Source: Candidatus Metalachnospira gallinarum
GTDB lineage: Bacteria > Bacillota > Clostridia > Lachnospirales > Anaerotignaceae
Assembly: GCA_904378045.1 (NCBI GenBank)
Contig: CAJFHC010000002.1
Span: 1 to 64,000 of the forward strand
Direction: 5' to 3'
DNA: 64,000 bases
The notes beneath the pieces are model-generated. The model saw only the letters and a list, made by a program, of their open reading frames with translations. It did not search any database and was not told the origin of the DNA. Of this stretch, positions 7,267 to 17,800 are shown in pieces. The position numbers were made by a program, and so were the translations under genes. Numbering within the stretch: the first letter of the stretch is position 1; every line of letters begins with the position of its first letter.

Positions 7267-9483
7267 TAGCTTTATCTGCCCGGGAATATTATTTTTTTCG
7301 GATTCATCGGGAGTTAATGAATATCCTGACGAAGTGAGCTTTCTGATCCTAAGCCTTTCAATGTCATCGCTTATAAACTCATCGCTTGTAAACATCCTTG
7401 TTATGACGCTTTTCTTTTTCATTGTAAATACCTGCACGCCGCCGGATGACTTGTTTATATTAAGCGGTATAAGCTCGGTGTTGAAGAGCAGAGCCTTATC
7501 CGTATCCCTCAGAAGGACTATGTCCCTGTCGCCTTCGGAAAATGTCATTCCCACAACGGGAGACTTGGCCGAATAGGCGTTGACAAGTTTCCTGCGGTTC
7601 GTTTTCGTGGCATAGCTGTCGAGGTTTACTTTGGCCGCCTTTCCGTTTTCAAAGGCGAATATCATATATCCGGAATAATCCGTTGTGGAAGTGAAATATA
7701 TGATACGCTCGTCTTCCTCAAGATTCAGGATATTAGCGAGATACTCACCGAAACCGGACGCCTTGCAGTCTGCCACGTCGTTGGCCCTCAGCTTATAGAC
7801 ATTGTGCCTGTCGCTGAAAAACAGTATGTCGGCGCGGTTCGTGCATTCACACTCATAAATTATTTCATCGTCATCCTTCAGCTTCTGCTCGGGACTTGTC
7901 CGAAGAGAGGTGAGGGGGATCTTCTTAAAATAGTTCTGAGCCGTGAGGAAAAGCCGTATTCCGTAATCCTCGATAAGATCCTCAGCCTGAAGAGTTTCAG
8001 TCTCCGTATCGGATATTACCGATGTCCTTCTCGGTTCGCCGTATTTTTTAGCCACATTTTTAAGCTCCTTCGCGATGAGCTTTTTTATTTTCATATCGCT
8101 TGAAAGGGTGGCGTTGAGATCCGCTATGGAATCCACAAGCTCGCTGATCTCCTGTATGCGGTTTAAGATATATTCTTTGTTTATATTCCGGAGCTTTATC
8201 TCCGCCACATATTCCGCCTGTTTCTGGTCAATATCAAAGCCTGTGATAAGGTTGGGGATTACCATGGCGTCTACTTCGGTATTCCTTATTATTTCTATTG
8301 CCTTGTCTATATCAAGAAGTATTTTGGACAGACCCTGGAGAAGATGGAGTTTGGCGCTTTTTTTGTCCATATCATATTTAAGACGGCGCTTTACGCAGCC
8401 CATTCTAAACCGCACCCATTCGCCCAGTACGCCCTTTATGCCCATTGTCTTTGGTCTTCCGTCGATAAGGAGGTTGAAGTTGCAGCTGAATGAGTCGCAA
8501 AGCGGAGTAAGGGAGAACAGCTTTGTCATTATCATATCCGCGTCGGCTGTCCTTTTTATGTCAATGGCTATCTTAAGTCCCTTAAGGTCTGTCTCATCCC
8601 TGACGTCTGTTATGTCTCTTATCTTTCCGCCCTTGACGAGCTGGATTATTTTGTCGATAATGGTCTCCACATTGGTGGTGTAGGGGATCTCGTATATTTC
8701 TATACAGCTGTTTTTTTTGTCGAAACGGTATTTTGCCCTGACTTTGAAACTTCCGCGTCCTGTTTCGTATATGGCGTTCATTTCCTCCGGGTTATATATG
8801 AGTTCTCCGCCTCCGGGAAAATCAGGCCCCTTTATATAATCGGAGATGTCGCAGTCCGGATTGGACATAAACGCGGTCGCAGCTTCGCATATCTCCACGA
8901 GATTGAAACTGCAGAAAGAGCTTGCCATACCTACGGCTATTCCCTGATTGGGGTTGACAAGTATATTGGGGAAGGTCGTTGGCAAAAGCACCGGCTCCTT
9001 AGTCGAAGCGTCAAAGTTGTCCACAAAGTCCACGGAATTTTTGTCTATATCCCCGAATATCTCCTCGCAGACGGGAGCCAGCTTCGCTTCGGTATATCTT
9101 GGAGCGGCGTAGGCCATATCTCTGGAATACTGCTTTCCGAAATTTCCCTTAGAGTCAATAAATGGGATGAGCAGTGAGCCGTTTCCCTCCGTAAGCCTTA
9201 CCATCGTCTCATATATGGCGGCGTCTCCGTGGGGATTGAGCCTCATGGTCTGGCCGACAATGTTGGATGATTTTGTCCTTGCCCCCTTAAGGAGTCCCAT
9301 ATCATACATGGTATAGAGCAGTTTCCTGTGAGAAGGCTTAAATCCGTCTATCTCCGGTATTGCCCTTGACACGATGACGCTCATGGCGTAGGGCATATAG
9401 TTGACCTCAAGGGTATCAGTTATTTTTTGTTCGGTTATTATAATATTTTCGTTTTCGTTTGTTTCTTTAGTTTTTCTGGCCAT
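7264..9483 (-). CDS. topoisomerase IV-like (type IIA) subunit A
   Basis: This is the DNA breakage-reunion subunit of a type IIA topoisomerase, which relaxes and decatenates DNA with the ATPase subunit encoded just upstream. It is 739 residues. The active-site tyrosine is Y130 in AYAAPRYTEAKL, and the quinolone-determining region reads RLNPHGDAAIYETMVRL (here LNPHGD replaces the usual YHPHGD). A shortened C-terminal beta-propeller-like part follows residue ~500 and lacks a clear GyrA box, which favours ParC over GyrA. The gap to parE is only 31 bases. Clostridia often carry this diverged pair in addition to gyrAB, which is not in this window. Confidence 0.85.
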   Translation of the reverse strand: MARKTKETNENENIIITEQKITDTLEVNYMPYAMSVIVSRAIPEIDGFKPSHRKLLYTMYDMGLLKGARTKSSNIVGQTMRLNPHGDAAIYETMVRLTEGNGSLLIPFIDSKGNFGKQYSRDMAYAAPRYTEAKLAPVCEEIFGDIDKNSVDFVDNFDASTKEPVLLPTTFPNILVNPNQGIAVGMASSFCSFNLVEICEAATAFMSNPDCDISDYIKGPDFPGGGELIYNPEEMNAIYETGRGSFKVRAKYRFDKKNSCIEIYEIPYTTNVETIIDKIIQLVKGGKIRDITDVRDETDLKGLKIAIDIKRTADADMIMTKLFSLTPLCDSFSCNFNLLIDGRPKTMGIKGVLGEWVRFRMGCVKRRLKYDMDKKSAKLHLLQGLSKILLDIDKAIEIIRNTEVDAMVIPNLITGFDIDQKQAEYVAEIKLRNINKEYILNRIQEISELVDSIADLNATLSSDMKIKKLIAKELKNVAKKYGEPRRTSVISDTETETLQAEDLIEDYGIRLFLTAQNYFKKIPLTSLRTSPEQKLKDDDEIIYECECTNRADILFFSDRHNVYKLRANDVADCKASGFGEYLANILNLEEDERIIYFTSTTDYSGYMIFAFENGKAAKVNLDSYATKTNRRKLVNAYSAKSPVVGMTFSEGDRDIVLLRDTDKALLFNTELIPLNINKSSGGVQVFTMKKKSVITRMFTSDEFISDDIERLRIRKLTSSGYSLTPDESEKNNIPGQIKL

Positions 9484-9514
9484 TTTTAAACCTCTTTACA
9501 AACGGCGGGAACAA

Positions 9515-11494
9515 TCAGGAAATGTCCGCCAGATCAAGATATCTGTAACCGTCGCTTTCGATGAACTCTTTTCTTCCTTTAAGATTTTCTCCGAGAAGAA
9601 GCTCAAATTTATCCCTTGTAAGCTCGGCCAAATCGGGAGTTACAAGTATCAGCCTCCTCGTTTTGGGATTCATTGTAGTCTCCCACATCATTTCCGGCTG
9701 ATTCTCGCCAAGACCCTTTGACCTCTGGATGGTATATTTGCCTTTAATGCCGGACAGTATTTTTGCCTTTTCGTTTTCGGAATAGGCGAAATATGTGCTT
9801 TTTCCGGCGTTTATCTCGTACAGCGGCGACTCGGCGATAAATACCTTTCTTTCCGATATGAGGGTAGGGACGAGCCTGTAGAGCATTGTAAGCACAAGGG
9901 TCCTAATCTGGTAACCGTCAACATCCGCATCGGTGCATATTATTATTTTGTTCCATTTAAGCTGGCTGAGATCAAACGAGTTTATGTTTGAACTGTGTTT
10001 TGTTTTGATCTCCACGCCGCAGCCAAGAACCTTAAGCAGGTCGGTTATTATATCGTTTTTAAATATTTTGTCATAGTCGGATTTTAGACAGTTGAGTATT
10101 TTTCCCCTTATCGGGATGATAGCCTGAAATTCGGCGTCCCTTCCGAGCTTGCAGGAGCCGAGAGCCGAATCTCCCTCTACGATATAGAGCTCCCTGCGGT
10201 TTACGTCCTTTGTACGGCAGTTGACGAATTTATCGACACGGTTATTCATATCGATATTTCCGGTGAGTTTTTTCCTTATATTTACCCTTGTTGTCTCGGC
10301 GGTTTCACGGCTTCTTTTATTGACAAGCACCTGATTGGCTATTTTATCGGCTTCCAGCTTGTTTTCTATAAAGTATATCTCAAGCTGCTGCTTGAAAAAG
10401 TCGGTCATAGCCTCCTGGATAAACTTGTTGGTTATGGACTTTTTCGTCTGGTTCTCATAGCTTGTTATGGTGGAAAATGAATTTATTACAAGGATAAGAC
10501 TGTCCTCTATATCGTTAAATGTTATTTTCTTTTCGTTTTTCTTATAAAGCGAGTTGTTTTTAATATACTTGTCAATGGCTGTCACAAAGGCGCTTCTTAC
10601 TGCCTTGTCTGGGGAACCGCCGTGCTCAAGATATGAGCTGTTGTGATAATACTGGATAGAGTTGATCTCATTATTGAAGCAGAAGGCGGCCTCAAATTTC
10701 AGCTTATATTCCGGCTTGTCCTCCCTGTCGCGGCCCCTTGTCTCGTTTTCCAGATAACATACGCCGGTAAAGCCCTTGCCGTCGTCGAGCTCCTTTATAT
10801 AATCCCTTATGCCGTTTTCATACACATAGGTCTCGTGCTCTCCGCTTTCCTCGTCATAGTATTCAAAAACAAGCCCGGCGTTGACGATCGCCTGTCTTTT
10901 AAGGGTATCCTTAAAATATTCCGATGGAATGTTGATGTCCGTAAAGACCTCGGTATCAGGCCGCCATTTTATATCCGTACCGGACTGTTTTTTATCGGCT
11001 TCTTCCTTAATAAGTCCGGAGATATTTTCTCCCTTTTCAAAATGAAGGCTGTATTTATATCCGTCGCGGTATATAACGGCATCCATATATTCCGAAGAGT
11101 ATTGCGTGGCGCAGGTTCCGAGACCGTTCAGTCCAAGGCTGAACTCATAGTTTTCGCCGGAATTGTTGTTGTATTTTCCTCCGGCGTAAAGCTCACAGAA
11201 TACCAGTTCCCAGTTGTAACGGCCTTCCCTTGCGTTATAATCGACGGGTATGCCGCGGCCGTAGTCCTTTATTCTGACCGAATGATCGGCGTATCTGTAG
11301 ACCTCTATCTTTTTTCCGAAGCCCTCTCTGGCCTCGTCTATGGAATTGCTTAGAATTTCAAAAACCGTATGTTCGCAGCCCTCAAGACCGTCGGAACCGA
11401 ATATAACGCTGGGCCTTAAACGAACTCTGTCGGCTCCCTTTAATGAGGAAATGCTTTCGTCGTTATACTGTTTTTTTGAGTTTGACTTAACCAT
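9515..11494 (-). CDS. topoisomerase IV-like (type IIA) subunit B
   Basis: This is the ATPase subunit of the same type IIA topoisomerase, 659 residues. The GHKL ATP site is seen as EILSNSIDEARE, DYGRGIPVD and LGLNGLGTCATQ. The transducer follows, and then the TOPRIM metal site with EGDSALG and DADVDGYQIRTL. The C-terminus ends with the usual RSKGLGENQPEMMWETTMNP segment that contacts the A subunit. It is the first gene of the two-gene operon. ATG at 11494 is preceded by a modest ribosome site. It could be called gyrB-like; the partner's missing GyrA box makes ParE the better choice. Confidence 0.86.
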   Translation of the reverse strand: MVKSNSKKQYNDESISSLKGADRVRLRPSVIFGSDGLEGCEHTVFEILSNSIDEAREGFGKKIEVYRYADHSVRIKDYGRGIPVDYNAREGRYNWELVFCELYAGGKYNNNSGENYEFSLGLNGLGTCATQYSSEYMDAVIYRDGYKYSLHFEKGENISGLIKEEADKKQSGTDIKWRPDTEVFTDINIPSEYFKDTLKRQAIVNAGLVFEYYDEESGEHETYVYENGIRDYIKELDDGKGFTGVCYLENETRGRDREDKPEYKLKFEAAFCFNNEINSIQYYHNSSYLEHGGSPDKAVRSAFVTAIDKYIKNNSLYKKNEKKITFNDIEDSLILVINSFSTITSYENQTKKSITNKFIQEAMTDFFKQQLEIYFIENKLEADKIANQVLVNKRSRETAETTRVNIRKKLTGNIDMNNRVDKFVNCRTKDVNRRELYIVEGDSALGSCKLGRDAEFQAIIPIRGKILNCLKSDYDKIFKNDIITDLLKVLGCGVEIKTKHSSNINSFDLSQLKWNKIIICTDADVDGYQIRTLVLTMLYRLVPTLISERKVFIAESPLYEINAGKSTYFAYSENEKAKILSGIKGKYTIQRSKGLGENQPEMMWETTMNPKTRRLILVTPDLAELTRDKFELLLGENLKGRKEFIESDGYRYLDLADIS

Positions 11495-11682
11495 ATATAC
11501 ACCCGCTGAAATCTATAAATATTAGAATAAATCGCAAATAATAAAAATCATAACTATATAATGATATATGAAAATCAAAATTTTGTCAAGGATATACGAA
11601 TATACGTTTGCTTATTTACAAAGACGTTTAAATAGTGTTTAATAATATTATGTGAAAGTTTATAGATTTGGGAGAGATGAAA

Positions 11683-12789
11683 ATGGAAAAATCAAAAGTT
11701 TATTTTACTGATTTCAGGGCTAAGCCCGGAATGAACCTCCTTAACAAGTTAGACAGGCTTATAAGAGAGGCGGGAATAGAAAAGATCGATTTTAAAAATA
11801 AGTTTGTGGCCATCAAAATGCATTTCGGAGAACCCGGAAACCTCGCGTTTTTGAGACCGAACTACGCCAAGGTAGTTGCCGATATTGTGAAGGAGTTGGG
11901 AGGATACCCTTTCCTTACAGATTGTAACACGCTTTATGTGGGAAGAAGAAAGAACGCCCTTGAGCATATTGACGCCGCCTACGAGAACGGATTTACGCCT
12001 TTTTCCACGGGCTGCAACGTAATAATCGGCGACGGACTTAAGGGGCTCAGCGAGGTATACGTTCCCGTAAGAAACGGAGAGCTTTGCGAAAAAGCCATTA
12101 TAGGAAAGGAAATAATGGAGGCCGATATAATCATATCCCTTACGCATTTCAAAGGACACGAGCTTACGGGATTTGGCGGCGCTCTTAAAAACATCGGTAT
12201 GGGAAGCGGCTCCCGCGCCGGAAAAATGGATATGCATTCCTCAAGCGGCCCCAGAGTAAGGGAAAAGAAATGCGTAGGATGCGGTACATGTAAGAAAAAC
12301 TGCGCCCATGACGCCATTTCAATAATCGATAAAAAGGCTGTCATAGATAAGGACAAATGCGCCGGCTGCGGAAGATGCATAGGCTCCTGTCCGTTTGACG
12401 CTATGGTTTCGGTGGACGACAACTCCAGCGAAGTGCTCAATAAGAAAATAGCGGAGTATTCGATGGCTGTACTTGACGGAAGACCTAATTTCCATATAAG
12501 CATTGTGAACAATGTCTCACCGTTCTGCGACTGTCATTCGGAAAATGATGTGCCCATCGTTCCCGATGTCGGAATGTTCGCTTCATTTGACCCCGTTGCC
12601 CTTGATATGGCCTGTGCCGACGCCGTAAACGCCCAGCCTGTAATGCCTAACAGCATGCTTGCCGACAAGGATCAGTGCCACCATGACCACTTTACTGACG
12701 CCCATCCCGTGACGGACTGGAAGGCCTGTGTTGACCACGCCGAAAAGATCGGTATCGGAACAAAGGAATATGAGCTTATAAAGCTCTGA
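11683..12789 (+). CDS. DUF362 protein with two 4Fe-4S clusters
   Basis: This is a predicted iron-sulfur protein of unknown reaction, 368 residues. The N-terminal ~180 residues and the C-terminus form the DUF362 domain. Between them is a bacterial ferredoxin module with CVGCGTCKKNC and CAGCGRCIGSC, each followed by a further Cys/Pro, enough to bind two 4Fe-4S clusters. Such proteins are common in anaerobes and are presumed to carry out electron transfer or act on small redox substrates. The ATG at 11683 has a GGGAGAG ribosome site at ideal distance; a TTG at 11668 overlaps that site and was rejected. It is probably monocistronic, with a terminator just downstream. Confidence 0.87.
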   Translation: MEKSKVYFTDFRAKPGMNLLNKLDRLIREAGIEKIDFKNKFVAIKMHFGEPGNLAFLRPNYAKVVADIVKELGGYPFLTDCNTLYVGRRKNALEHIDAAYENGFTPFSTGCNVIIGDGLKGLSEVYVPVRNGELCEKAIIGKEIMEADIIISLTHFKGHELTGFGGALKNIGMGSGSRAGKMDMHSSSGPRVREKKCVGCGTCKKNCAHDAISIIDKKAVIDKDKCAGCGRCIGSCPFDAMVSVDDNSSEVLNKKIAEYSMAVLDGRPNFHISIVNNVSPFCDCHSENDVPIVPDVGMFASFDPVALDMACADAVNAQPVMPNSMLADKDQCHHDHFTDAHPVTDWKACVDHAEKIGIGTKEYELIKL

Positions 12790-12810
12790 TAAAATATTGG
12801 AAATAAATAA

Positions 12811-12851
12811 GGAAAAAACGAATCCCCGGCTCAACCACCGGGGATATTTGC
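12811..12851. terminator. bidirectional terminator
   Basis: ATCCCCGG (12822-12829) pairs with CCGGGGAT (12838-12845). An A-run lies to the left and a T-rich stretch to the right, so it can end both the DUF362 transcript and the leftward secreted-protein transcript. Confidence 0.75.
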
Positions 12852-12860
12852 ATACTTTAT

Positions 12861-13820
12861 TTATTGATAAAGCCAGCCTATATTTGGAAAGCCTTTAGAT
12901 ATATTGACAAAGGGCAGTCCAGGTTTTCCGCTGAACATTTCTCCGGTATATTTGTTGATCATAAGAGGGAGCCCCTCAAAATTATTGAGATGATATACAT
13001 AATATCTTCCCATATTCCCTATATATTTAATGTCCGTGGGATCATAGTCGGGATCAACATTACTGAAAGACCTTCCGGTTTCTGTCAAGTAGCTTTTTAC
13101 GTACTCATAAGTTTCCTTTGAGGAATCCATAAGAATCTCCAGACCTTCCTCAATGGTATAAACTTCGTCATTATATGGAGGCATTTCGATTATTGCCATA
13201 TTAACCGCTGTGTCATAGCTTCCAATCAATCCATCACCATAAGTTTTTTCAAAATCCTGTACATATTCTACAGTTCCGCCCAGCGCCTCTATGATATGTC
13301 TTAGAGGAACGTATATATTTTCGTCATTCCCGTCGTAATTGTATAAAGGGGAAGAGAAGGCTTCGATCTCAGTTTCCACACCGTTGATAACCGCTGATCT
13401 GGAATATGAATTGACCTGTATACTGTTGCCGTTTTTTTCAAACGTATAAGTATTGCGCTCAAAGGTTTCAGAATCAGCCTCATTACCTATAAGCCACGAA
13501 AGCTTATCAGCCGAGATATACAAAGTACCATCTGATGTAAGTAAGGAAGGGTAGGGGACAAAACTGCCATTTACCATAAGTGCATATATACTCCCATTCG
13601 TTGATTTTTCATAAAAAATTTCTGTTTTAGCTCCATTATCAACATTTACCTGATATAGATCATCGAAATCGGTTCTATATACCTGCATATCAGCATTATT
13701 CTCGGTAAATATAGATTTTTCGGGAATCGAATCCTGCTGTGTTTCCGCTCCAAGCGCGCTAAAAGACAGCAAGAAAGAAAGTGATAACGCAAGAAGAACG
13801 GTAAATCTGGTTTTTGACAT
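12861..13820 (-). CDS. secreted protein with copper-amine-oxidase-N-like (stalk) domain
   Basis: This is an exported protein of 319 residues with a signal peptide (residues 1-24, cut after a run ending SALGA). Residues ~75-185 match the stalk domain of copper amine oxidase N-terminal type: a VNGSFVPYPSLL strand, then PLYNYD...YVPLRHIIEALGGTVEY. In Clostridia that domain usually serves as an extracellular structural or wall-associated module, not an oxidase. The C-terminal third (PYNDEVYTIEEG...GLPFVNISKGFP) is not recognised. No membrane anchor or sortase motif was seen. It has its own terminator and lies beside another secreted protein of unknown role. Confidence 0.75.
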   Translation of the reverse strand: MSKTRFTVLLALSLSFLLSFSALGAETQQDSIPEKSIFTENNADMQVYRTDFDDLYQVNVDNGAKTEIFYEKSTNGSIYALMVNGSFVPYPSLLTSDGTLYISADKLSWLIGNEADSETFERNTYTFEKNGNSIQVNSYSRSAVINGVETEIEAFSSPLYNYDGNDENIYVPLRHIIEALGGTVEYVQDFEKTYGDGLIGSYDTAVNMAIIEMPPYNDEVYTIEEGLEILMDSSKETYEYVKSYLTETGRSFSNVDPDYDPTDIKYIGNMGRYYVYHLNNFEGLPLMINKYTGEMFSGKPGLPFVNISKGFPNIGWLYQ

Positions 13821-13851
13821 ATATTCACTCCCTTTCTATTATTGAAATTAT

Positions 13852-13903
13852 ATAAAAAAGCACGGATAAAGACGCAGAGTAGTTCTTTGGCACCGTGCTT
13901 TTA
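13852..13903 (-). terminator. terminator of the 14.6-kb secreted-protein gene
   Basis: AAGCACGG (13858-13865) pairs with CCGTGCTT (13893-13900). On the minus strand the stem is followed by a T-run (plus A-run 13854-13859). Confidence 0.75.
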
Positions 13904-13915
13904 GCTACATAGGTT

Positions 13916-14632
13916 TTATTTTACAAGCTCAAATTCCAGATCAAGCTCAGCGTTGAAGTTTTCCTTAACAAGGTCGTTAAGTTCGTCTACGGAAGCAAGG
14001 TTTGACAAAACGTCTGATTTAACAAAACTTGCGGAAATGCTTACAACATTCTCCTCCTGAGGCATAAAGATGACGATAGCCGAGTATCCGTTATCATATG
14101 TGAACAGATAAAGCTGGTTGTCCTCAACGCCTTCAACGGCTGCCGCTGTTCCAACGGAAGTGAGCGTAAGAGCCGCCAGAGTGTTGACTCCTTCCTGGCC
14201 GTTTATCTGTGAAGGTATGGCGGAAAGGAATCTGTCATCTACAAGAGATTTGATTTCTTCGTCAAAATCTTCAATAATAACGCCTACGGCCTCGGAAGCT
14301 GTGCCTTCGGGAAGGGCAATTTTATATACAGCTGTGGGTGTCGAATAATCACCGGAAGCGATCTCCGATAATATTGCGCTGAAATCCTCGTTTGCAGAAG
14401 CCGCCTCAAGATATTCCGTTGATCCGGCAAGCATAGCCATTTTCGCGATCACATCAAGACCCTTTGCCGCAAGGGGATCTTTTGAATAATCAACTGGCTT
14501 ATCGTTGTCCGTGATAATAACGGCATGATCTCCGACAGGCTCTCTTTCAGTATTGTCGTTAAGTTTGAATCCGGTCGAGAATACCGAAAGGGCAAGAGCC
14601 GAGCATAATGTTAAGGCTAAAATTTTCTTCAT
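13916..14632 (-). CDS. secreted protein of unknown function
   Basis: The 238-residue protein is exported by a clear signal peptide (MKKILALTLCSALALSVFS). The start at 14632 follows an AGAGGAGG ribosome site; a longer frame from 14695 has none. The mature part is acidic, with an Ala/Ser-rich alpha-beta pattern and no cysteines. I do not recognise a family. It is flanked by a strong terminator downstream and by nifJ upstream, so it is probably a single-gene unit. Confidence 0.65.
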   Translation of the reverse strand: MKKILALTLCSALALSVFSTGFKLNDNTEREPVGDHAVIITDNDKPVDYSKDPLAAKGLDVIAKMAMLAGSTEYLEAASANEDFSAILSEIASGDYSTPTAVYKIALPEGTASEAVGVIIEDFDEEIKSLVDDRFLSAIPSQINGQEGVNTLAALTLTSVGTAAAVEGVEDNQLYLFTYDNGYSAIVIFMPQEENVVSISASFVKSDVLSNLASVDELNDLVKENFNAELDLEFELVK

Positions 14633-14756
14633 AAAAATACCTCCTCTGAGTTTATATATTACAATTATAACATATTTCCGCATATATTGACACATTCAAA
14701 AAATATTTATAAAAATTTAAGAAATGGGGAAGGGCTTTTCAGAAACTTCTTCAAAA

Positions 14757-14787
14757 CAAAAAAAGAGGCTCGAAAATCGAGCCTCTC
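14757..14787 (-). terminator. nifJ terminator
   Basis: GAGGCTCGA (14765-14773) pairs with TCGAGCCTC (14777-14785). On the minus strand it is followed by a T-run (plus A-run 14758-14764). Confidence 0.85.
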
Positions 14788-14802
14788 AAAAAATATCTTA
14801 AA

Positions 14803-17800
14803 TTACTCTCCTGCGAGCTTCTTGTAGCCTGCAAGTCTTTCCTTAGCGTACTCCTCTGTCTTTGTGAAGAGTTCCTGAGCGATTTCAGGGAATGTTCTCT
14901 GAAGTGAGCTGTAACGAACTTCATTCTTGATGAATGCCTGGAAGTCGCCTGTAGGATCCTTTGAGTCAAGAGTGAAAGGATTCTTTCCTTCTTCCTTAAG
15001 AAGGGGATTGAATCTGTACATATGCCAGTATCCGCACTCAACGGCTTTCTTGATCTCTGTCTGAGCGTTGACCATACCGCCCTTGATACCGTGGTTGATA
15101 CAAGGAGCATAAGCGATGATGAGTGAAGGTCCGGGATATGCCTCAGCCTCTTTGAGAGCTTTAAGAAGCTGTGCCTGGTTTGCTCCCATAGCTACCTGAG
15201 CAACGTATACATAGCCATAGCTCATAGCCATCATACCGAGATCTTTTTTCTTAACTCTCTTTCCGCTTGCCGCGAACTGAGCAACTGCGCCGGCAGGTGT
15301 TGATTTTGAAGCCTGTCCGCCTGTGTTTGAATAAACCTCTGTATCGAATACAAAGATATTGATGTCTTCGCCCGAAGCAAGAACGTGATCAACTCCGCCG
15401 TATCCGATATCGTAAGCCCAGCCGTCTCCACCGAAGATCCACTGGCTCTTCTTAACAAGCTGATCTCTGTTTTCAAGAACATAATCTATAATAGCCTTAG
15501 CCTCGCTGCTTTCTGTCTTAAATCCTTCAAGTCTTTCAACAAGCTCAGCGGAAGCTGCCTTTGACTCCTCACCGAGGTTCATAACAGCGATCCATTTATC
15601 GATAGCTGCTGCAAGCTCGTCGCAAGCCATGGGCTTAAGTGTTTCAAGTTTCTGTTTGATGCCTGCTCTCATCTGTTTTACGGCCATAGCCATACCAAGA
15701 CCGAACTCAGCGTTGTCCTCGAAGAGTGAGTTGCTCCATGCGGGGCCTTTGCCTTCTCTGTTGGTCGTGTAAGGCGATGTGGGAGCTGAACCTCCCCAGA
15801 TTGATGAGCATCCTGTAGCGTTGGCGATATACATTCTGTCGCCGAAAAGCTGTGTTATAAGTTTAGCGTAAGGAGTCTCGCCGCAGCCTGCGCATGCGCC
15901 GGAGAACTCAAGTAAGGGCTGCTCGAACTGGCTTCCCTTAACGGAATCCTTGCCCATAGGGTTAGCCTTTGCTGAAAGTGATAAAGCGTACTCCCAGTTT
16001 GCTGCTTCCTTCTCCTGTGTAGCGAGGGGTTTCATTGTGATAGCCTTTTCCTTAGCGGGGCATACGTTTACGCAGCTTCCGCATCCAAGACAGTCAAGAG
16101 CGGATACCTGCATAGCGAACTTAAGTCCGGCGAATGCTGCGCCTCCCTTAGCGTCTGCCATCTTGAATCCTTCGGGAGCCTTTTCAGCCTCTTCTGCCGT
16201 AAGAAGGAAAGGACGGATCGTAGCATGAGGACATACATACGAACACTGGTTACACTGGATACATTTTTCAGGATCCCACTCGGGAACATTAACGGCTGCG
16301 CCTCTCTTTTCATAAGCGGCTGTTCCAAGAGGAGTAGTACCGTCCTCGATGCCTTTGAACGCGCTTACGGGAAGAGTATCTCCCTTACGAGTGTTAACTG
16401 CCGTAACGATAGTCTTAACATATTCGGGCTCATCCTTAGCTGCGGGAGCTTCTGCGTCAACAGCGTTTGCCCACTCAGCGGGAACTTTGACCTCAACGAT
16501 GCCATCAACGCCCTTATCAACTGCGGCGTAGTTCATGTTAAGGATGTCGTCGCCTTTCTTGCCATAAGTTTTCTTGATGGCCTCTTTCATATATTTAACA
16601 GCGTCCTCGATGGGGATGATGTTAGCGAGTTTGAAGAACGCTGCCTGAAGAACAGTGTTGATCCTGTTTCCAAGACCGATCTGAGCGGCGATGTCAGTTC
16701 CGTTGATGATGTAGAACTTGATGTTGTGCTGAGCAAGATATCTCTTCATTGAAGCGGGGAGATTCTCGTCAAGCTCGTCTACAGACCATTCTGTATTAAG
16801 AAGGAATGTTCCGCCGTCTTTAAGGTCTGAAAGCATATCATACATATGAACGTATGACTGTTTGTGGCATGCTACAAAGTCAGCCTTGTTTACAAGATAT
16901 GTGGAACGGATAGGCTTGTCTCCGAAACGAAGATGTGACTGTGTGATACCGCCTGATTTCTTTGAGTCGTAATCGAAATATGCCTGAGCGTATTTATCTG
17001 TATGGTCACCAATGATTTTGATAGAGTTCTTATTTGCACCTACAGTACCGTCAGCGCCAAGTCCCCAGAACTTGCACTGGATAGTTCCGTCGCCCTCTGT
17101 AACGTCAACGGGAGCGCCTGTCTCAAGTGAGTGGAATGTAACGTCGTCAACGATACCAAGTGTGAAGTGGTTCTTGGGTTCTGCTGCCTTAAGGTTGTCA
17201 TAAACAGCGATGATCTGAGCGGGTGTTGTGTCCTTTGAGCCTAAGCCGTAACGTCCTGCAACGATAACGGGTCTGTCAGCCTTGTCAAAGAGCGCTGTAC
17301 ATACATCCTGATATAAAGGCTCGCCCTGTGCTCCGGGCTCTTTTGTTCTGTCAAGAACAGCGATCTTCTTGCAAGTCTTGGGAATTGCTCCAAGGAAGTG
17401 CTCAACTGAGAAAGGTCTGTAAAGATGAACCTTAACAAGACCTACTTTTTCGCCTCTTGCGTTAAGGTAGTCGATTGTCTCCTCGATAGTCTCGCATACC
17501 GAGCCCATAGCGATGATGACTCTTTCTGCGTCGGGAGCTCCGTAGTAGTTGAATAACTGATAGTTTCTTCCCGTGATGCGGCTGATCTCTTTCATGTAGT
17601 CTTCGCAAACGCCTACGATGTTCTCATAGTAGGGGTTGCAAGCCTCTCTTGCCTGGAAGAAGATATCAGGGTTCTGAGCCGTACCTCTTAATACGGGATG
17701 CTCGGGGTTAAGAGCTCTTCTTCTGAAAGCGTTGACAGCGTCCATATCAATGATCTTAGCGAGCTCATCATAGTCGATGCACTCAACCTTCTGGATCTCG